This document shows, one piece after another, positions 1 through 11,530 of a stretch of DNA of 64,000 nt (position 1 is the first letter of the stretch; each line of letters starts with the position of its first letter). Source of the DNA: Sipunculus nudus (lineage: Eukaryota > Annelida > Sipuncula > Golfingiida > Sipunculidae); contig CM049306.1 in assembly GCA_026874595.1 (NCBI GenBank), forward strand, positions 80,070,142 to 80,134,141. The letters run 5' to 3'. The notes under the pieces are model-generated. The model searched no databases and had not been told where the DNA came from. It was given only the letters and a program-made list of their open reading frames with translations. The position numbers were made by a program, and so were the translations under genes.

Positions 1-960
1 CTGAAACAACTTTTGGTAATTTTTTGGGTTTACATTATTTAAATATTGCTTTTAGAGCTGTTTCAGTTACTTTTTGGTACTGTTCAGCAACTTTTCGAGA
101 CTTCTCAGTACTTTTTCAGTACTTTTTGGTAACTTTTCAGTACTTTTTGGTATGTTTTACTATTTATTTGATAACATTTTGTCACTTTATGGTACTTTTC
201 AGTCACTTTTCATCATCCATTATAAAGGGTTAGAACAAAATTGCTGACTTCAATGACAGTCTTATACAACTTTTTGGTAATTATGTGTTATAATATATAC
301 AAAAAATACTTTAAAAAGTCCTTTAGGTAACTTTTTGGTACATTTTGGTAACTTTTCAGTTACTTTTCGGTTCTTTTCAGACACTTTTCAGAACTTTTCG
401 GTAACTTTTCGGTACTTTTTGGTAACTTTTCAGTACTTTTTGGTAATTTTAGTACTCATTTGATAACATTTTGTCACTTTATAGTGCTTTTTTTGTCACT
501 TTTCATCATCCTTAATGAAGGGTAAAAAAGAGCACACAATTTGCTCACTTTACTGACAGTCTGTACCTAATTTTTGGTTATTTTTAGTGTTAACATTAAT
601 TAAAAGGTGCTTCTGAAGTCTTTTCAGTTACTTTTCGGTAACTTTTCGATACTTTTCGGTAACTTTTCGGTACTTTTTGGTAACTTTTCAGTACTTTTTT
701 GTATTTTTTAGTACTCATTTGATAACATTTTGTCACTTTATAGTGCTTTTTTGTCACTTTTCATCATCCTTTATAAAGGGTAAAAAAGAGCACACAATTT
801 GCTAACTTTACTGACAGTCTGTACCAAATTTTTGGTTATTTTTAGTATTAACATTAAATAAAAGGTGCTTTTAAAGTCTTTTCAGTTACTTTTCGGTAAC
901 TTTTCGGTACTTTTCGGTAACTTTTCGGTACTTTTCGGTAACTTTGTTACCCCAGTCCTA
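1..960. repeat. Degenerate tandem repeat with higher-order structure
   Basis: A short motif close to ACTTTTCGGTA (alternating GGTAAC and GGTACT) is repeated many times. The arrays are separated by a recurring spacer with CATCATCC, AAAGGGT and TGACAGTCTGTACC-like words near 211-262, 505-553 and 761-820. The larger unit is therefore about 250-295 bp and is seen three times, with the left end cut by the window edge. No coding signal was found; the only plus-strand reading frame here is a low-complexity F/S/Y string. Confidence 0.85.
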
Positions 961-1021
961 TAAACTTCTTGTGAAAACCGATGTAAATAAAACACTGGAT
1001 CTATTAGGTGCATGCTTACAA

Positions 1022-1047
1022 TTAGAATTTACAGTTTAGTTGCACTT
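1022..1047 (-). CDS. Possible terminal exon of the cysteine-rich gene
   Basis: After a CATACAG acceptor the minus strand reads, in the required phase, EVQLNCKF and then TAA. This would close the gene about 155 bp after exon C1. It is very short and has no paralogue to compare with, so it is only a candidate; the real end may lie beyond the window. Confidence 0.3.
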
Positions 1048-1199
1048 CTGTATGATTGAGGCTTACAATTCGGTTGTACACCAAGAAGAGCTTGTTCAAG
1101 GCTGGTATATGGCCAGTAAGCAGTTTTAGTTATGTCAATGGAAACGTACGACTATGTGCCCGTATTGTAAAAATATGCTCGCAGAGGTATTGATCTTAC

Positions 1200-1277
1200 C
1201 TCCGGAGAAGATGAGCTCAGGTGTGTCCGGGCACTGGCGTTTCAGTCTGTCGTACCTGCACTGTGAGCCAAATGTTG
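1200..1277 (-). CDS. Module 1 exon C (last certain exon)
   Basis: This 78-bp exon reads TFGSQCRYDRLKRQCPDTPE and ends LIFSG. The donor is GTAAGA in phase 1, so another exon must follow further left. Confidence 0.8.
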
Positions 1278-3688
1278 CTGAAAAACAAATAATGAACAGA
1301 TGATGAAACTCTGTGACATGAAACGAACAAGGGCACGAAGGTAGAATTCCTCAATATCCGCAATGATTATAATAATACTACTGAGTAAGCGTCAGTGGAA
1401 TAAAAAAGAAAAATAATCGTTTCCTGCAACATGTTTATAGCAATTAAACATTCTTCCTTATGCACAGAATACAAGTTCGCATGACAATTATTCGATAGGA
1501 TTGTCTGTCGTTGTTAATTTATCTATTCTCGCAGTTTTTACCTGCTTGTTCATTTATATAATCCGGCAGTCCCCTCATGCATGTTTCTGTTAAAACATTG
1601 CCATTAACACAGTTCACGGCAGCTGTAACATCGCTGTAAATGAGAGCACGCCCCTTTATTTAATGACAAACATGTAATACAGTTTTTTTTATTCTAGGTA
1701 GAAATAAAAAAAATACAAAGATATGGATCATGCACTTGACTTCTTATAAATTCTCATTAAGTTCACTCCAGTAAAGAACATTTTGTAAATTATATTATAA
1801 GTAGAAACTCATTTTATTAACGAAAGGACATTTTATGGTAGATTTTTTAAATAAAACGAGAAGGGGGGGATATGATTCACCTGCAAGTTACTTTGCATTC
1901 AGCTAGGGCCTGTGGGTCTGTAACAAGTTGCACTATGCACGCCAGAAGAAGTCCCCGGTCAGTAACGGTGCACACATTAGTATCCACATCTGTACCCATA
2001 GATAAAATGAGTATCAGATATATTAATTGGCAATTAACAATAGTATAATTAATATGTTGTTTTTAACAAATTCAGTATTCAAGCAAAAATTACTCTTAGG
2101 CACTGATGGTAATTTTTCTTACAAAATTTGAATGTATATCGCTGACCATATATCAATGTTTAATCCTGATAGGTCACCCATGATTTTGGTCATCTTTTTC
2201 TGTCATCTTTTTATAATTCCTTATTTCCAAAAAAAGCATTGTTCAAATGTTTATACATTACTCGTTACACCTTTTGTTAAACTTAAATGGCAACTTATTT
2301 CCACAATAAAGAAAATGTACTGTTCCCGAATGAAAATGAAAATATATATACAGTGTATAAGGTGAAAAGGTATATATTAAGACGTTTTCTATACACCTAA
2401 GTCAGTCCATACATAGAGGGTGAAATGACTTCGCCCTGGTCAGTCTGACAATGGGAAGGCAACTGCCTGGTTTCTATGGTTATTTACACCCCACGGGCAG
2501 TGAAGTAAATGAAAATCATAGTCGTGTTCGGATTGCCCTTGACCTTACCCCCGGAGTAAATAAAATTAGGGGCATCCGAGCATTGTCGTCTCAGCCTGGC
2601 GTACCTGCACTGTGACCCAAATGTTGCTGAAATAGAAATATTGAAATGCTCAAACTCACTCAAACGTTATTACAAATGGCCTAACAAGGGGCAAAGGCAA
2701 CATTGATTAAATTACCCCACTGAATGAACACTGTTGTACAATTAGATAACTGGCAGCCGCACACAACTAAAATTAAATACCACAAGAGTTTTATAAAAAA
2801 ATGTTTATTCATTATTCTTTGTGTTATACACAAATTGGCATACCTTTTACTTGATATGGAAGGATGGTCCTCACCTGCCTGTTTATCTATATATTCCGGC
2901 AGTCCTCTCACACATCTCTCTGTCAGAGATTTGTCATTGACGCAGTTCACGACCTCTGTAACAGCGCTGTACATGTGCAATACAGAGAGAAAAACATATT
3001 TTGGTTTATATGTTATATGCCAAACGACTACATTTTCCAAATTCTATAGCTACGTTCCAGAGATCTGTGTTCCACCTGTACATAAATATAATAAAGTACT
3101 TGAGTGCCGACCTTATACTTTGTGGTATTCTTTGTTGACCATTTTATAGACATTCGGCAAAAATTAAGACTTGGTTAGCAAATATTAACTTGTAAAAAAA
3201 AGGTGGAAAATATTAGAAACGGTAACTGATATTTTACGGATATTGTAAAAGAAATAAAATTTTACGGGAAAAATCTGTGCCAGTGACCACACTGAGGTAT
3301 TCACCTGCAGTCTACTCTGCATTCCACCAGGGCCGGCAATCCTTTGATAAGCGGCGTTATACACGACAGAAGACGTTCGACATCATTCCTAGTACAAACA
3401 TCTGTACCAACAACTGTGCTCACTGTTGAAACTAAAATTAAATTCTATTCGGTACAGACGCATATATGAATACGTAAGAGCTATAGACTCCATTTCTTTG
3501 TTAAAGCACAAAGCATGCTAGAGTACGAATGACCAGTCTTTACACTACTTTGAATGAGTATCCCTAATTATTATGATAAATATTGACTCCTGGTCAATGG
3601 AAAAGAACATATAAAGTCATGCTACTATACTTTTTCATTAATGTAAACGGCACTGCTCAAGGCTCTAACGTCTTCTTTTCAGTTATGA

Positions 3689-3750
<62 letters not shown>

Positions 3751-6582
3751 GTTAATGATTGTTGCAATTACTCTCTATTACTGAAGGCCTAATGTAACCC
3801 CACTAAACTAATTACCACATTCCAAATAAGTTTATATGGACACAGCAGGTGGGCGTTTTTTATATTACTTTAATAAAGGTATTAATCATATATAACATCT
3901 ATAAAATATATTTAAGTATAGGGAGTAGATTTTGAATTGTTGTATCAGTTCCATCAACTCATTGTTCCGTCACTGTCCTGACAAAATCCTGGTACAAAAG
4001 TTACCGTCCTTGACCTTTACCTTGCGGGATTATTAGATCCGGTGATTGGGGACATTGACTCTTTATCCTATCGTAGGAACACGACGTACCGAATATTTCT
4101 GTGAGAGTAAATGAACATATAATTATAAATATAATTAACAAGTGCCAGTTCTGACTTATCTGTAACGCATTAACTGATAGTAACTGTTTTTACATACACG
4201 TTCATTAAAACAAGCAGAAAAAAAAACGCCTGCGCTGCCGAAGCGTGCGACAATGGCGGTCCCATGCACACAATATAGTCAATTTGAATATTATTACATT
4301 CATTATAATTAACATGAGGGAATCTAAAGTAGCTTGACATTGATTTATTATGGTTAAACAAACTAACACATATATTACCAAAGAAAAAAACAATAACTGC
4401 TGATATAAGAACTGGGATGCTACTTACTCTGTTACTAATGCTTTGTGGTATTTTTTTGGTAACAAGTACACACATACAGAACAATTATGAGATGTTTCTA
4501 CCAATAGTTGGTCTGAATGACAGGCCTGCCAAATCATACCCTAGGCAGGTATTGACAGCAACCTGCACCAGTTGACCTTATCATAAATCGTTATCGTCTA
4601 CCACGAACATGTATCACGTGACAATTAATTAGGAAATTAAAATGTCTGCTCTTACCTAAGTATTCATCCAAATAATTTTGAAGACCACTCAGACATTTTG
4701 TCATGAACGGCTTTCCATTGATACAGTTGACGAGATTAGTCGCAACACTTAAAAAAAAGGAAAAATTATTACAAGCCTTCTTACGTTTGATTAGACTTAA
4801 GGAATGTTTTGTGTCGGGATAATCATCGGTCAATCAAATCAAAATACGCTGATCATGCAAAGCATGATACAATCTATATTTAATCAATAAATGAATCTTA
4901 GAAAAAGCTTGTGCATTATAGCATCTTAAGATGACTGGCAGAGCTAAAAAATTCCCGAATCAATATAGGTCTATGTTAATTATACATAGAAAAGCTCAGA
5001 CTTCATGACGTATGTTGAGACTAAGCCCTCTTCTGCATGCAGTGATTATTAGCAGTCAACATGGGGCGAGTAGTTTATTAGATCATCCGTTTAAGAATGT
5101 CATTGTACTTGGCACAAACCAGTGAATGTGTATAATTACTTACATGTTTAATCATGTGCAAATGTAAAACTAAAATATTTTGCTTACCTGCACGGTACAC
5201 TGCATTGCAGCAAGTCCGGTATGTTACCGATAAGCGGAGTCAGACATTGCTGAAGGTATCTTTGGTCTGCTGGATTACATATATCTGCCAATAATGAGAT
5301 GAAAACGATTGGTGTGGGATATTATCGTATTGCCTTCATGTAGGGACTGGGGTCGACCAAAAAGGCACAACAAAAAAGGTGCATAGTATTTTTTTTCTTT
5401 TCTACTACGCATTTTACCCATAATGCTCATAGTGTTTTACATTTTAACATAATATTTAATTGCACAATATGTATAGATATAACCATGATGTATGTGTAAT
5501 ATTCTTGGGCATCATCTGGTAACATGGTCTTCATACACCTAAGATATGGCTTGTCGATTTATCGCATGAACTGTTATGACACTATGATTATAATCCGACC
5601 ACCCCTGTCCACTTGTTGTTTTTTTTTCGATTATTTTTTTGCGAGTCAACGCCAAATCCGTTTGCCCCTAGGGCTGAGAGAGGAAAAAATTAACTATTAT
5701 GGGAATAATAGCCCAACTTATGCCATATTCCTTTAAACAATTTAAAATCGTTTTCATGAGTAATTAGTCTATTCTGTTGCGACATGTTGCCACCAATCTA
5801 TGAAATGGGAATGACAGGGGACAGTGATGACGTCATAATAGATGTAACGCACAAAAGAGCCCCGACCCCCCATTCAGGGGACCAATGATCAAGAGCTGCC
5901 GACCCCTGTTTACGTTGAAACTTGTATTCTCCTTGTGTCCGCGCTTCACTGTTACGTCACATTACTTCCTTTCCATATCCATGGAGGATAAACAATATTC
6001 CCCTGTTTTGGGTGCAAATACCACGGATGTATATGAGATATGTCAACCGGTTATATAGAATGCAGGTAGGTTCCCAAGAATAACGCATTTTCCTCTTTCT
6101 GCAGTTGGTGCAAAGCAAATTTTGTTTGGCAGGTTTGTCCTGTGTGGAGATGATTGCAAAAAAAAAAAAAATCAGGTAGACAGGGGTGGTGGATTGGACT
6201 ACATATTTCATTTCATATTGACCAATTATCCCATCAGAAATTACATACCAATGATTCATATATTAATTCGTTACATGGTCCTCTGATAATTGTTGAAGTT
6301 CAGAAATGGGAGACGTTCAAAATTGACCTAGTTTTTAATGTGCCTCCAGGCACCTGAAATTAACACATAGTGTTTTGTAACTTTCAGTGTCACATCTGGC
6401 ACTGATGTCGATTTCATCTGTCTCATATCGTTAAATATTTTTATCAGGGAAGGAGAGTTTCTGTGCGTTTGTCTAAGCCCCTTTGAAAATGCACCCCTAC
6501 ACGTACCATCAAGTCCCCCATGTGCGGATCCGCACAAGCATAAGACAAGGCCACCCAAAAAGAGAAGTCGATATCCCGCCAT
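1200..6582 (-). CDS. Secreted protein with three 8-cysteine modules (multi-exon gene, 3' end uncertain)
   Basis: Ten exons on the minus strand join in frame. Exon 1 codes for a signal peptide. It is followed by three modules, each built from exons A, B and C. Every module is flanked by phase-1 introns, with phase 2 between A and B and phase 1 between B and C. Each module is 89-93 residues: four Cys in A, two in B and two in C in two modules (module 1 A has three or four depending on alignment). Each module contains a VNC...LP.Y element in B and an FG..C.Y.R...QCP-like element in C. The protein is expected to be secreted, about 296 residues plus a tail. The family was not recognised. Some nematode DUF19-like secreted proteins also have repeated cysteine modules, but no homology is claimed. 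The last clear exon (C1) still ends in a donor, so at least one more exon lies to the left. An acceptor precedes the start codon, so a 5' UTR intron is likely. Confidence 0.82.
1542..1633 (-). CDS. Module 1 exon B
   Basis: This 92-bp exon reads DVTAAVNCVNGNVLTETC, then MRGLPDYINEQA. The acceptor is TTTACAG and the donor GTAAAA. It is closest to exon B2. Confidence 0.82.
1881..1989 (-). CDS. Module 1 exon A (four codons longer)
   Basis: This exon is 109 bp, 12 bp longer than A2 and A3, so the frame is kept. It reads DVDTNVCTVTDRGLLLACIV and ends LAECKVTC. The acceptor is GGTACAG and the donor GTGAAT. Confidence 0.82.
2549..2626 (-). CDS. Module 2 exon C
   Basis: This 78-bp exon reads TFGSQCRYARLRRQCSDAPN and ends FIYSG. 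The acceptor is TTTCAG and the donor GTAAGG. It is very similar to exon C1, which points to relatively recent duplication. Confidence 0.83.
2875..2966 (-). CDS. Module 2 exon B
   Basis: This 92-bp exon reads AVTEVVNCVNDKSLTERC, then VRGLPEYIDKQA. The acceptor is GTACAG and the donor GTGAGG. It lies inside a longer minus-strand open frame whose flanks are intron. Confidence 0.83.
3305..3401 (-). CDS. Module 2 exon A
   Basis: This 97-bp exon is the same length as A3. It reads DVCTRNDVERLLSCITPLIK and ends LVECRVDC. The acceptor is GGTACAG and the donor GTGAAT. It has four cysteines. Confidence 0.83.
3691..3746. repeat. (AT)n(GT)n microsatellite
   Basis: About 15 TA units are followed directly by about 13 GT units, in an intron of the cysteine-rich gene. 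Confidence 0.97.
4021..4098 (-). CDS. Module 3 exon C
   Basis: This 78-bp exon has a CTCACAG acceptor and donor GTAAAG. It reads IFGTSCSYDRIKSQCPQSPD and ends LIIPQ. It was found by looking for the expected C exon between B3 and A2; its position, length, phase and two cysteines all fit. Confidence 0.8.
4656..4747 (-). CDS. Module 3 exon B
   Basis: This 92-bp exon has an AAG acceptor and donor GTAAGA. It reads VATNLVNCINGKPFMTKC followed by LSGLQNYLDEYL. Length, two-Cys spacing and phases (2 in, 1 out) match the B exons of modules 1 and 2. Confidence 0.8.
5188..5284 (-). CDS. Module 3 exon A
   Basis: This is a 97-bp exon between an AG acceptor and donor GTAAGC, entering phase 1 and leaving phase 2. 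It reads DICNPADQRYLQQCLTPLIG, then a short stretch ending LLQCSVPC. Four cysteines are spaced as in the other A exons, and the LTPLI core is shared with module 2. Confidence 0.8.
6507..6582 (-). CDS. Cysteine-rich gene exon 1: signal peptide
   Basis: The exon starts at ATG and reads MAGYRLLFLGGLVLCLCGSA, a short N-terminal region, hydrophobic core and AxA-like cleavage area, then HGGLD. It ends GAT G before donor GTACGT (phase 1). The joined G plus AT gives Asp at the start of the next exon, the same junction residue as between modules. A TTTAATTTCAG acceptor lies about 22 bp upstream of the ATG, which suggests the ATG is in the second transcribed exon. Confidence 0.8.
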
Positions 6583-6931
6583 CGTTATTGTCCGAGGATA
6601 TAATCTGAAATTAAACGATTTCTCATGTGAGACACTGTTAATGTATCATGGGTAATGTTTGAGCGGGAAGCATGTCCCCACTCACTATAAAGGAGGGGGA
6701 CAGTAACGTACCAGTTGTGCCCCCACTCATCATTTAGGAGAAGAGACAGCATCATTTTTAAGAAATCTATATTGAGCGTGTTATATAACAGTAATAAAGT
6801 TGTTCTTTTATCGCTAATTTCACTCTGAACATTAATGATTGTAAGTGATGTTAACTTTAAAATCCAACAAAAGTTTACTTAAGATTTTTTCGACACAGCG
6901 ACTTTGCATGCAGCAGGGAAAATTGTAATCT

Positions 6932-7137
6932 CAGTGGCGGATCCAGAGGGGGTGAGGGTAGTTAAGGGGGTCCGGACCCCCTCCTTTTTGAGATGCAACA
7001 ACTTTTTTTAGGTTTCTTAAGCATTTTTTCCTGCCTTGACCCCTCCCTTTCTGGATCTGGTCAGCTTTTAATTAGGTTTTCGAATTTGACTTCCTTGCTT
7101 GGACCCTCCTCTTTCCAAAATCCTGAATCCGTCCCTG
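6932..7137. mobile_element. Short hAT-like MITE
   Basis: The left end CAGTGGCGGATCCAGAGG is matched in inverted orientation by the right end, which on the other strand reads CAGGGACGGATTCAGGAT. The roughly 206-bp body has C- and G-rich runs and no open frame. The CAG termini resemble hAT-type ends. No clear 8-bp target duplication was seen. Confidence 0.6.
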
Positions 7138-7254
7138 AATCATGTTTAACCTAGTGTTTCAAATGTGTAGGAGAACTGGTAGATTGACATGTGCACGTTG
7201 CATAGGCGACATATGTTATATAGACACATGTAAGAATGGCAATACTGGTTCATT

Positions 7255-7394
7255 GTTCGCAGATATGGAACATGAACATACAGGCAAATCCGTTCACTCC
7301 CGAAGGGAATCGAACTCATGACGATTTCTCTATACAATGTACCAGCAGGGCCTTTTTCTCGCTCTCTCACGATCTCTCTCTCTCCCTGGATATA

Positions 7395-7443
<49 letters not shown>
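7255..7443 (-). repeat. tRNA-derived SINE-like piece with (AT)n
   Basis: On the minus strand GAGTTCGATTCCC near 7305-7317 resembles a pol III B box. It is followed on the plus strand by a CT-rich tract and about 23 AT units (7398-7443). No complete tRNA fold is visible. Confidence 0.45.
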
Positions 7444-7449
<6 letters not shown>

Positions 7450-7612
7450 GTAACGATTGTTCATTCGTATAACGCGTATCGTGGCGTATATAATAAGCAT
7501 TACATTAACATATATTTTACGTTATCCCTAATCTGCAGGCTAACGGTAAATGCTTGACAGAAATGGGCAGTGACCTACCTATAAGCTTTACACTCATTTC
7601 AGCGTGTGGTAG

Positions 7613-7618
<6 letters not shown>

Positions 7619-7680
<62 letters not shown>
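7619..7680. repeat. (TA)n microsatellite
   Basis: About 31 uninterrupted TA units. Confidence 0.97.
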
Positions 7681-7684
<4 letters not shown>

Positions 7685-8980
7685 TTAGGTATATAAATCT
7701 ATATATTGTATACATGTATGACAATATAAGCGGAACGTCTATATTTCCTGTATGATTCTCATGAATACGATCCGCACAATATCCTGAGAACGGGACTATA
7801 TATTTATTTGTATACTTATTTATATGTTTATCTCTAACAAAATTTGGACCAATAATAATTTTATACAGACTAAGTTTTTTTTATATATTATTACTTTACA
7901 TCACGAAATATTTTTTTACTTTGTCTGTAGGTTAATATTTTCAGTTTATAAATTCAACACTCATGGTTAAAATACCAGCCACAGTATCCTAAATTTCACG
8001 ATTGCCGCAAGTAAAGGCGGTCACTTGTGCAATCACATTCATACTTTTTGAAGGCGAGGGAGTAAACATGTAAAGTACTTCTCATCTTTTGAGTTAATGT
8101 TACACATGTACCGATCGAACATGCACTCAGTAGTAAGCGTAGTATCCCTGATAAGGTCAACAGTAAATATACAGGCAAATATAAACGAAAATAAGCCCAT
8201 GTAGCCTCAAATTTCTTCCATTTTTATCGCCTCAAACAGCTTTTGTGGCCAACAGTCCCAGCTAGAAGAAAATACAGGTCACGGTAGCAGAAAGTATACA
8301 TGTAAAAAACTGTTTAGCCGAAAATACAGGCTGGCGAAAATAAGGGCCATGAAGCGGAAAATACAGGGCCATGTAACCGAAAATGGAAATTAATATAACC
8401 GAAGTTTCACGGATTGTTGTAGTAATCCAGGCTCACGTTTCAAATTATACAGGTCAATTATATAATGAAACGGAAAATAAAGTGACATTTAGCCCCTTTA
8501 AGGACAGACCTGTGTAACCAAAAGAAATATCGTTATCAATATTGGGCCCGTTTTGCCTTAAATAAGTCGCCGTATAATTATTTTTGTTTAATATGCTAAA
8601 TATGGGTTTTCACCTGTGTTCTCGCAGGCTGTTTGTCTCCCTCATGTTGAAGGTTTCTGGTGATATAGGTGCTTTTAACTGTTGAGCACCAAGTCCCTAT
8701 TCAGGGAAATGATACATTTACCTTAAAAATTCCAAGCACATTATAGCTATCGGTATTACGATGGCTTCGAAGAGTTTTTCCACATTCAAACGTTTAATAA
8801 AGACACGAACTAATGTGACAATGCACTGGCAATGGTTATATACCATTACTGTAGAAACGGTAACTCTGGACCAAGCAGCAGGAACCAAACCTCGTATTAT
8901 TATGGGTCAGTTATAAATCGGAATGGGAATCATTGATGGTCCATTGGGTAAACACCGACGCTCAAATATATTTCTTTGAC
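7681..8980. other. No gene identified
   Basis: AT-rich sequence. Around 8215-8400 a short phrase close to CCGAAAATACAGG recurs about five times at irregular spacing. A 51-codon plus-strand frame beginning at 8761 has no recognisable motif. Confidence 0.6.
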
Positions 8981-8983
8981 CAT

Positions 8984-9692
8984 GCATCATCTAAACTAAG
9001 GCGGCATAGACAATCAAATGTTACAGAAACCATCATCTGAACTAAGGCGGCATAGACAATCAAATGTTACTGAAACCATCATCTGAACTAAGGCGGCATA
9101 GACAATCAAATGTTACTGAAACCATCATCTGAACTGAGGCGGCATAGACAATCAAATGTTACTGAAACCATCATCTGAACTAAGGCGGCATAGAAAATCA
9201 AATGTTACTGAAACCATCATCTGAACTAAGGCGGCATAGACAATCAAATGTTACTGAAACCATCATCTGAGCTAAGGCGGCATAGACAATCAAATGTTAC
9301 TGAAACCATCATCTGAACTAAGGCGGCATAGACAATCAAATGTTACTGAAACCATCATCTGAGCTAAGGCGGCATAGACAATCAAATGTTACTGAAACCA
9401 TCATCTGAGCTAAGGCGGCATAGACAATCAAATGTTACTGAAACCATCATCTGAGCTAAGGCGGCATAGACAATCAAATGTTACTGAAACCATCATGTGA
9501 GCTAAGGCGGCATAGACAATCAAATGTTACTGAAACCATCATCTGAACTAAGGCGGCATAGACAATCAAATGTTACTGAAACCATCATCTGAGCTAAGGC
9601 GGCATAGACAATCAAATGTTACTGAAACCATCATCTGAGCTAAGGCGGCATAGACAATCAAATGTTACTGAAACCATCATCTGAGCTAAGGT
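8984..9692. repeat. 46-bp minisatellite, about 15 copies
   Basis: The unit contains CATCATCTGAACTAAGGCGG, CATAGACAATCAAATG and TTACTGAAAC. Copies differ mainly at one A/G site (GAAC or GAGC) and a few single changes. Because 46 is not a multiple of three, the array does not form a long open frame. Confidence 0.95.
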
Positions 9693-11090
9693 GTCGCATG
9701 CATTTATATGAATTGACAGATGCAAGAGGATCGATGCGATTCTCGATGGCTCTGACACAAATTGGTGCAAAAATAAGTACACTGTATTATAACCCCGGAA
9801 CAGCAAACAGAACACTTTTTAAAACTGTGTTTTATACTTCTCTCATGTTATTAACCTAAATTTCACTGATTTTATTTACATAAAAATATCAGTATACATG
9901 GATGTCCCGGACGATAACCAGTACAAATATCCCGGTCTGTAGCGATACCTTTTAAATCAATTACTGATAACCTTCAATATTAAAAAAAATATGTCATGTC
10001 ATGACACTAAAATTGTCAAAACTGCTTGTCACAACAATCACTCTTTATCTCAAGTCACCAAACAAAGACAAAAATATTTACCGGCACAAATATATCGGCT
10101 TTACACACAAGATCACCGCACCGTACTCAATGATCTAATTCACTTACCTGTAGACCTGTACAGATGTTAGACCGAAGCCATACTCATAAACCCAGGAACC
10201 CTCAGAGGTGCACAGGACCGTCATGTGTCAATTTGTGTCAAGTCATGCAGGTTTACTCTCCGATCCAATGTTGACCAGAGGGGCCCCAGTGATTGGGTAC
10301 ATATAATTTGTAAGTCGTGCAGCGGTTGTTTGAGTCACCACAGAATGAACACACGCGTCTCTGCATTGGTTGGACAGCCGCCCGTCCGAGTGCGTAGCCC
10401 TAGATCTTGTAAGCAAATATAAATAATCTGTTTGCGGGGAGGGCTTTCCCCGCGGTGAAACCGAGGAAATATCTCTTGCACTGAGTCCCTATCCCACCTA
10501 ACGTTTTCTGAGAAGTCATCTGAGCTGCTCGGCATCGGTTACAGTTTCACGTTCCTCATATACAGCGACTTTTCATCGAAGTCTCGACAATTTTATGGCA
10601 ATTAAAAAAAAGCGTTAATTAACTTTTTATATAGCAAACCAATAATAAGAGGGTCCCGCGTGGAAGAGAAGTTTTATTCGGTCTTACTTTGTAAATGCAT
10701 CATGAAGGTATTATAGTCATATTATATTTTTCATGAAATTCCTGCAGAAGTTTTGCATTATTGAAGAAGAGCTTGTATCGTATACGCCAACTGGATTGAG
10801 TTATTACAACTTCCAATTATATCCAACGATTTTGCAGCTAAGCCCCTCTAAGCTATACAGGACTCTATCCGATGTTGCATTGTACAATAATGAACCTTCC
10901 TATGCTGTGCTCTTCACTTTACTGTTCCTTTAAATTTCGTATTGGTCAGTTTCACCAGACTAATTCCCCCCGTTTTCTTCCCAAGACTTGTTGTATACTT
11001 ATTGTGCGACTCAAAAGGGGAGTAAACTCTGAGTCCATCTTTGGATTTGACACTTAGAGGGTCCTATTTAAAGGGACACAGAGGGTCGTA
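9693..11090. other. No gene identified
   Basis: Unique-looking sequence with short open frames only. None shows a domain motif or a convincing acceptor-donor pair. Confidence 0.5.
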
Positions 11091-11118
11091 GCCAAGATTG
11101 CGGGAAGGTAGGGGGACG

Positions 11119-11185
<67 letters not shown>

Positions 11186-11530
11186 TAACCTCACATGTTT
11201 TAATTCGAATTAGAAATATAAGTTGTACAAGATGAATAAATGAAAAAAAAATACATATTTGCAGGATCAAATATATTGCAATGTAGAATTATCAATAAAC
11301 AATATATCAATGACTGCATTATATTGAAAAAAAATCTCAAATCTGCGGACACCAGTGACAGGAATTTCATGATTAAGTTTTAAAAAATTAATCAATTTTC
11401 TAATTTCTATTTTATTAGACTGATTTATTAGACTAAATGAAATTCCGAGAGGACGGAGAGAACTGGATGCGAATGGGGGGGGGGGGGGGAGGGGGGGCGG
11501 CACCCGCCCACTTCCTTGGCTATGCCCCTG
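11091..11530. mobile_element. hAT-like MITE with internal (AT)n
   Basis: The left end GGTCGTAGCCAAGATTGCGG is matched by an inverted right end (GGGGCATAGCCAAGGAAGTG on the other strand). The element is about 440 bp and holds about 30 AT units (11121-11181) and a G-rich tract near the right end. The right half resembles 14757-14880. Confidence 0.65.

Noticed and set aside
2724-3149. A 141-codon plus-strand open frame
   Set aside because: It is antisense to exon B2 of the cysteine-rich gene and shows no domain.
8761-8914. A 51-codon plus-strand frame starting MASKSFSTFKRLIKTRTN as the missing first exon of the DEG/ENaC gene
   Set aside because: There is no TM1, no HG motif and no FPAVTxCN-type sequence. 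The possible donor after it is phase 0, whereas phase 2 is needed.
8984-9692. Regular repeat array that could suggest a CRISPR locus
   Set aside because: The units are contiguous near-identical 46-mers with no unique spacers, in eukaryotic DNA with introns. It is a minisatellite.
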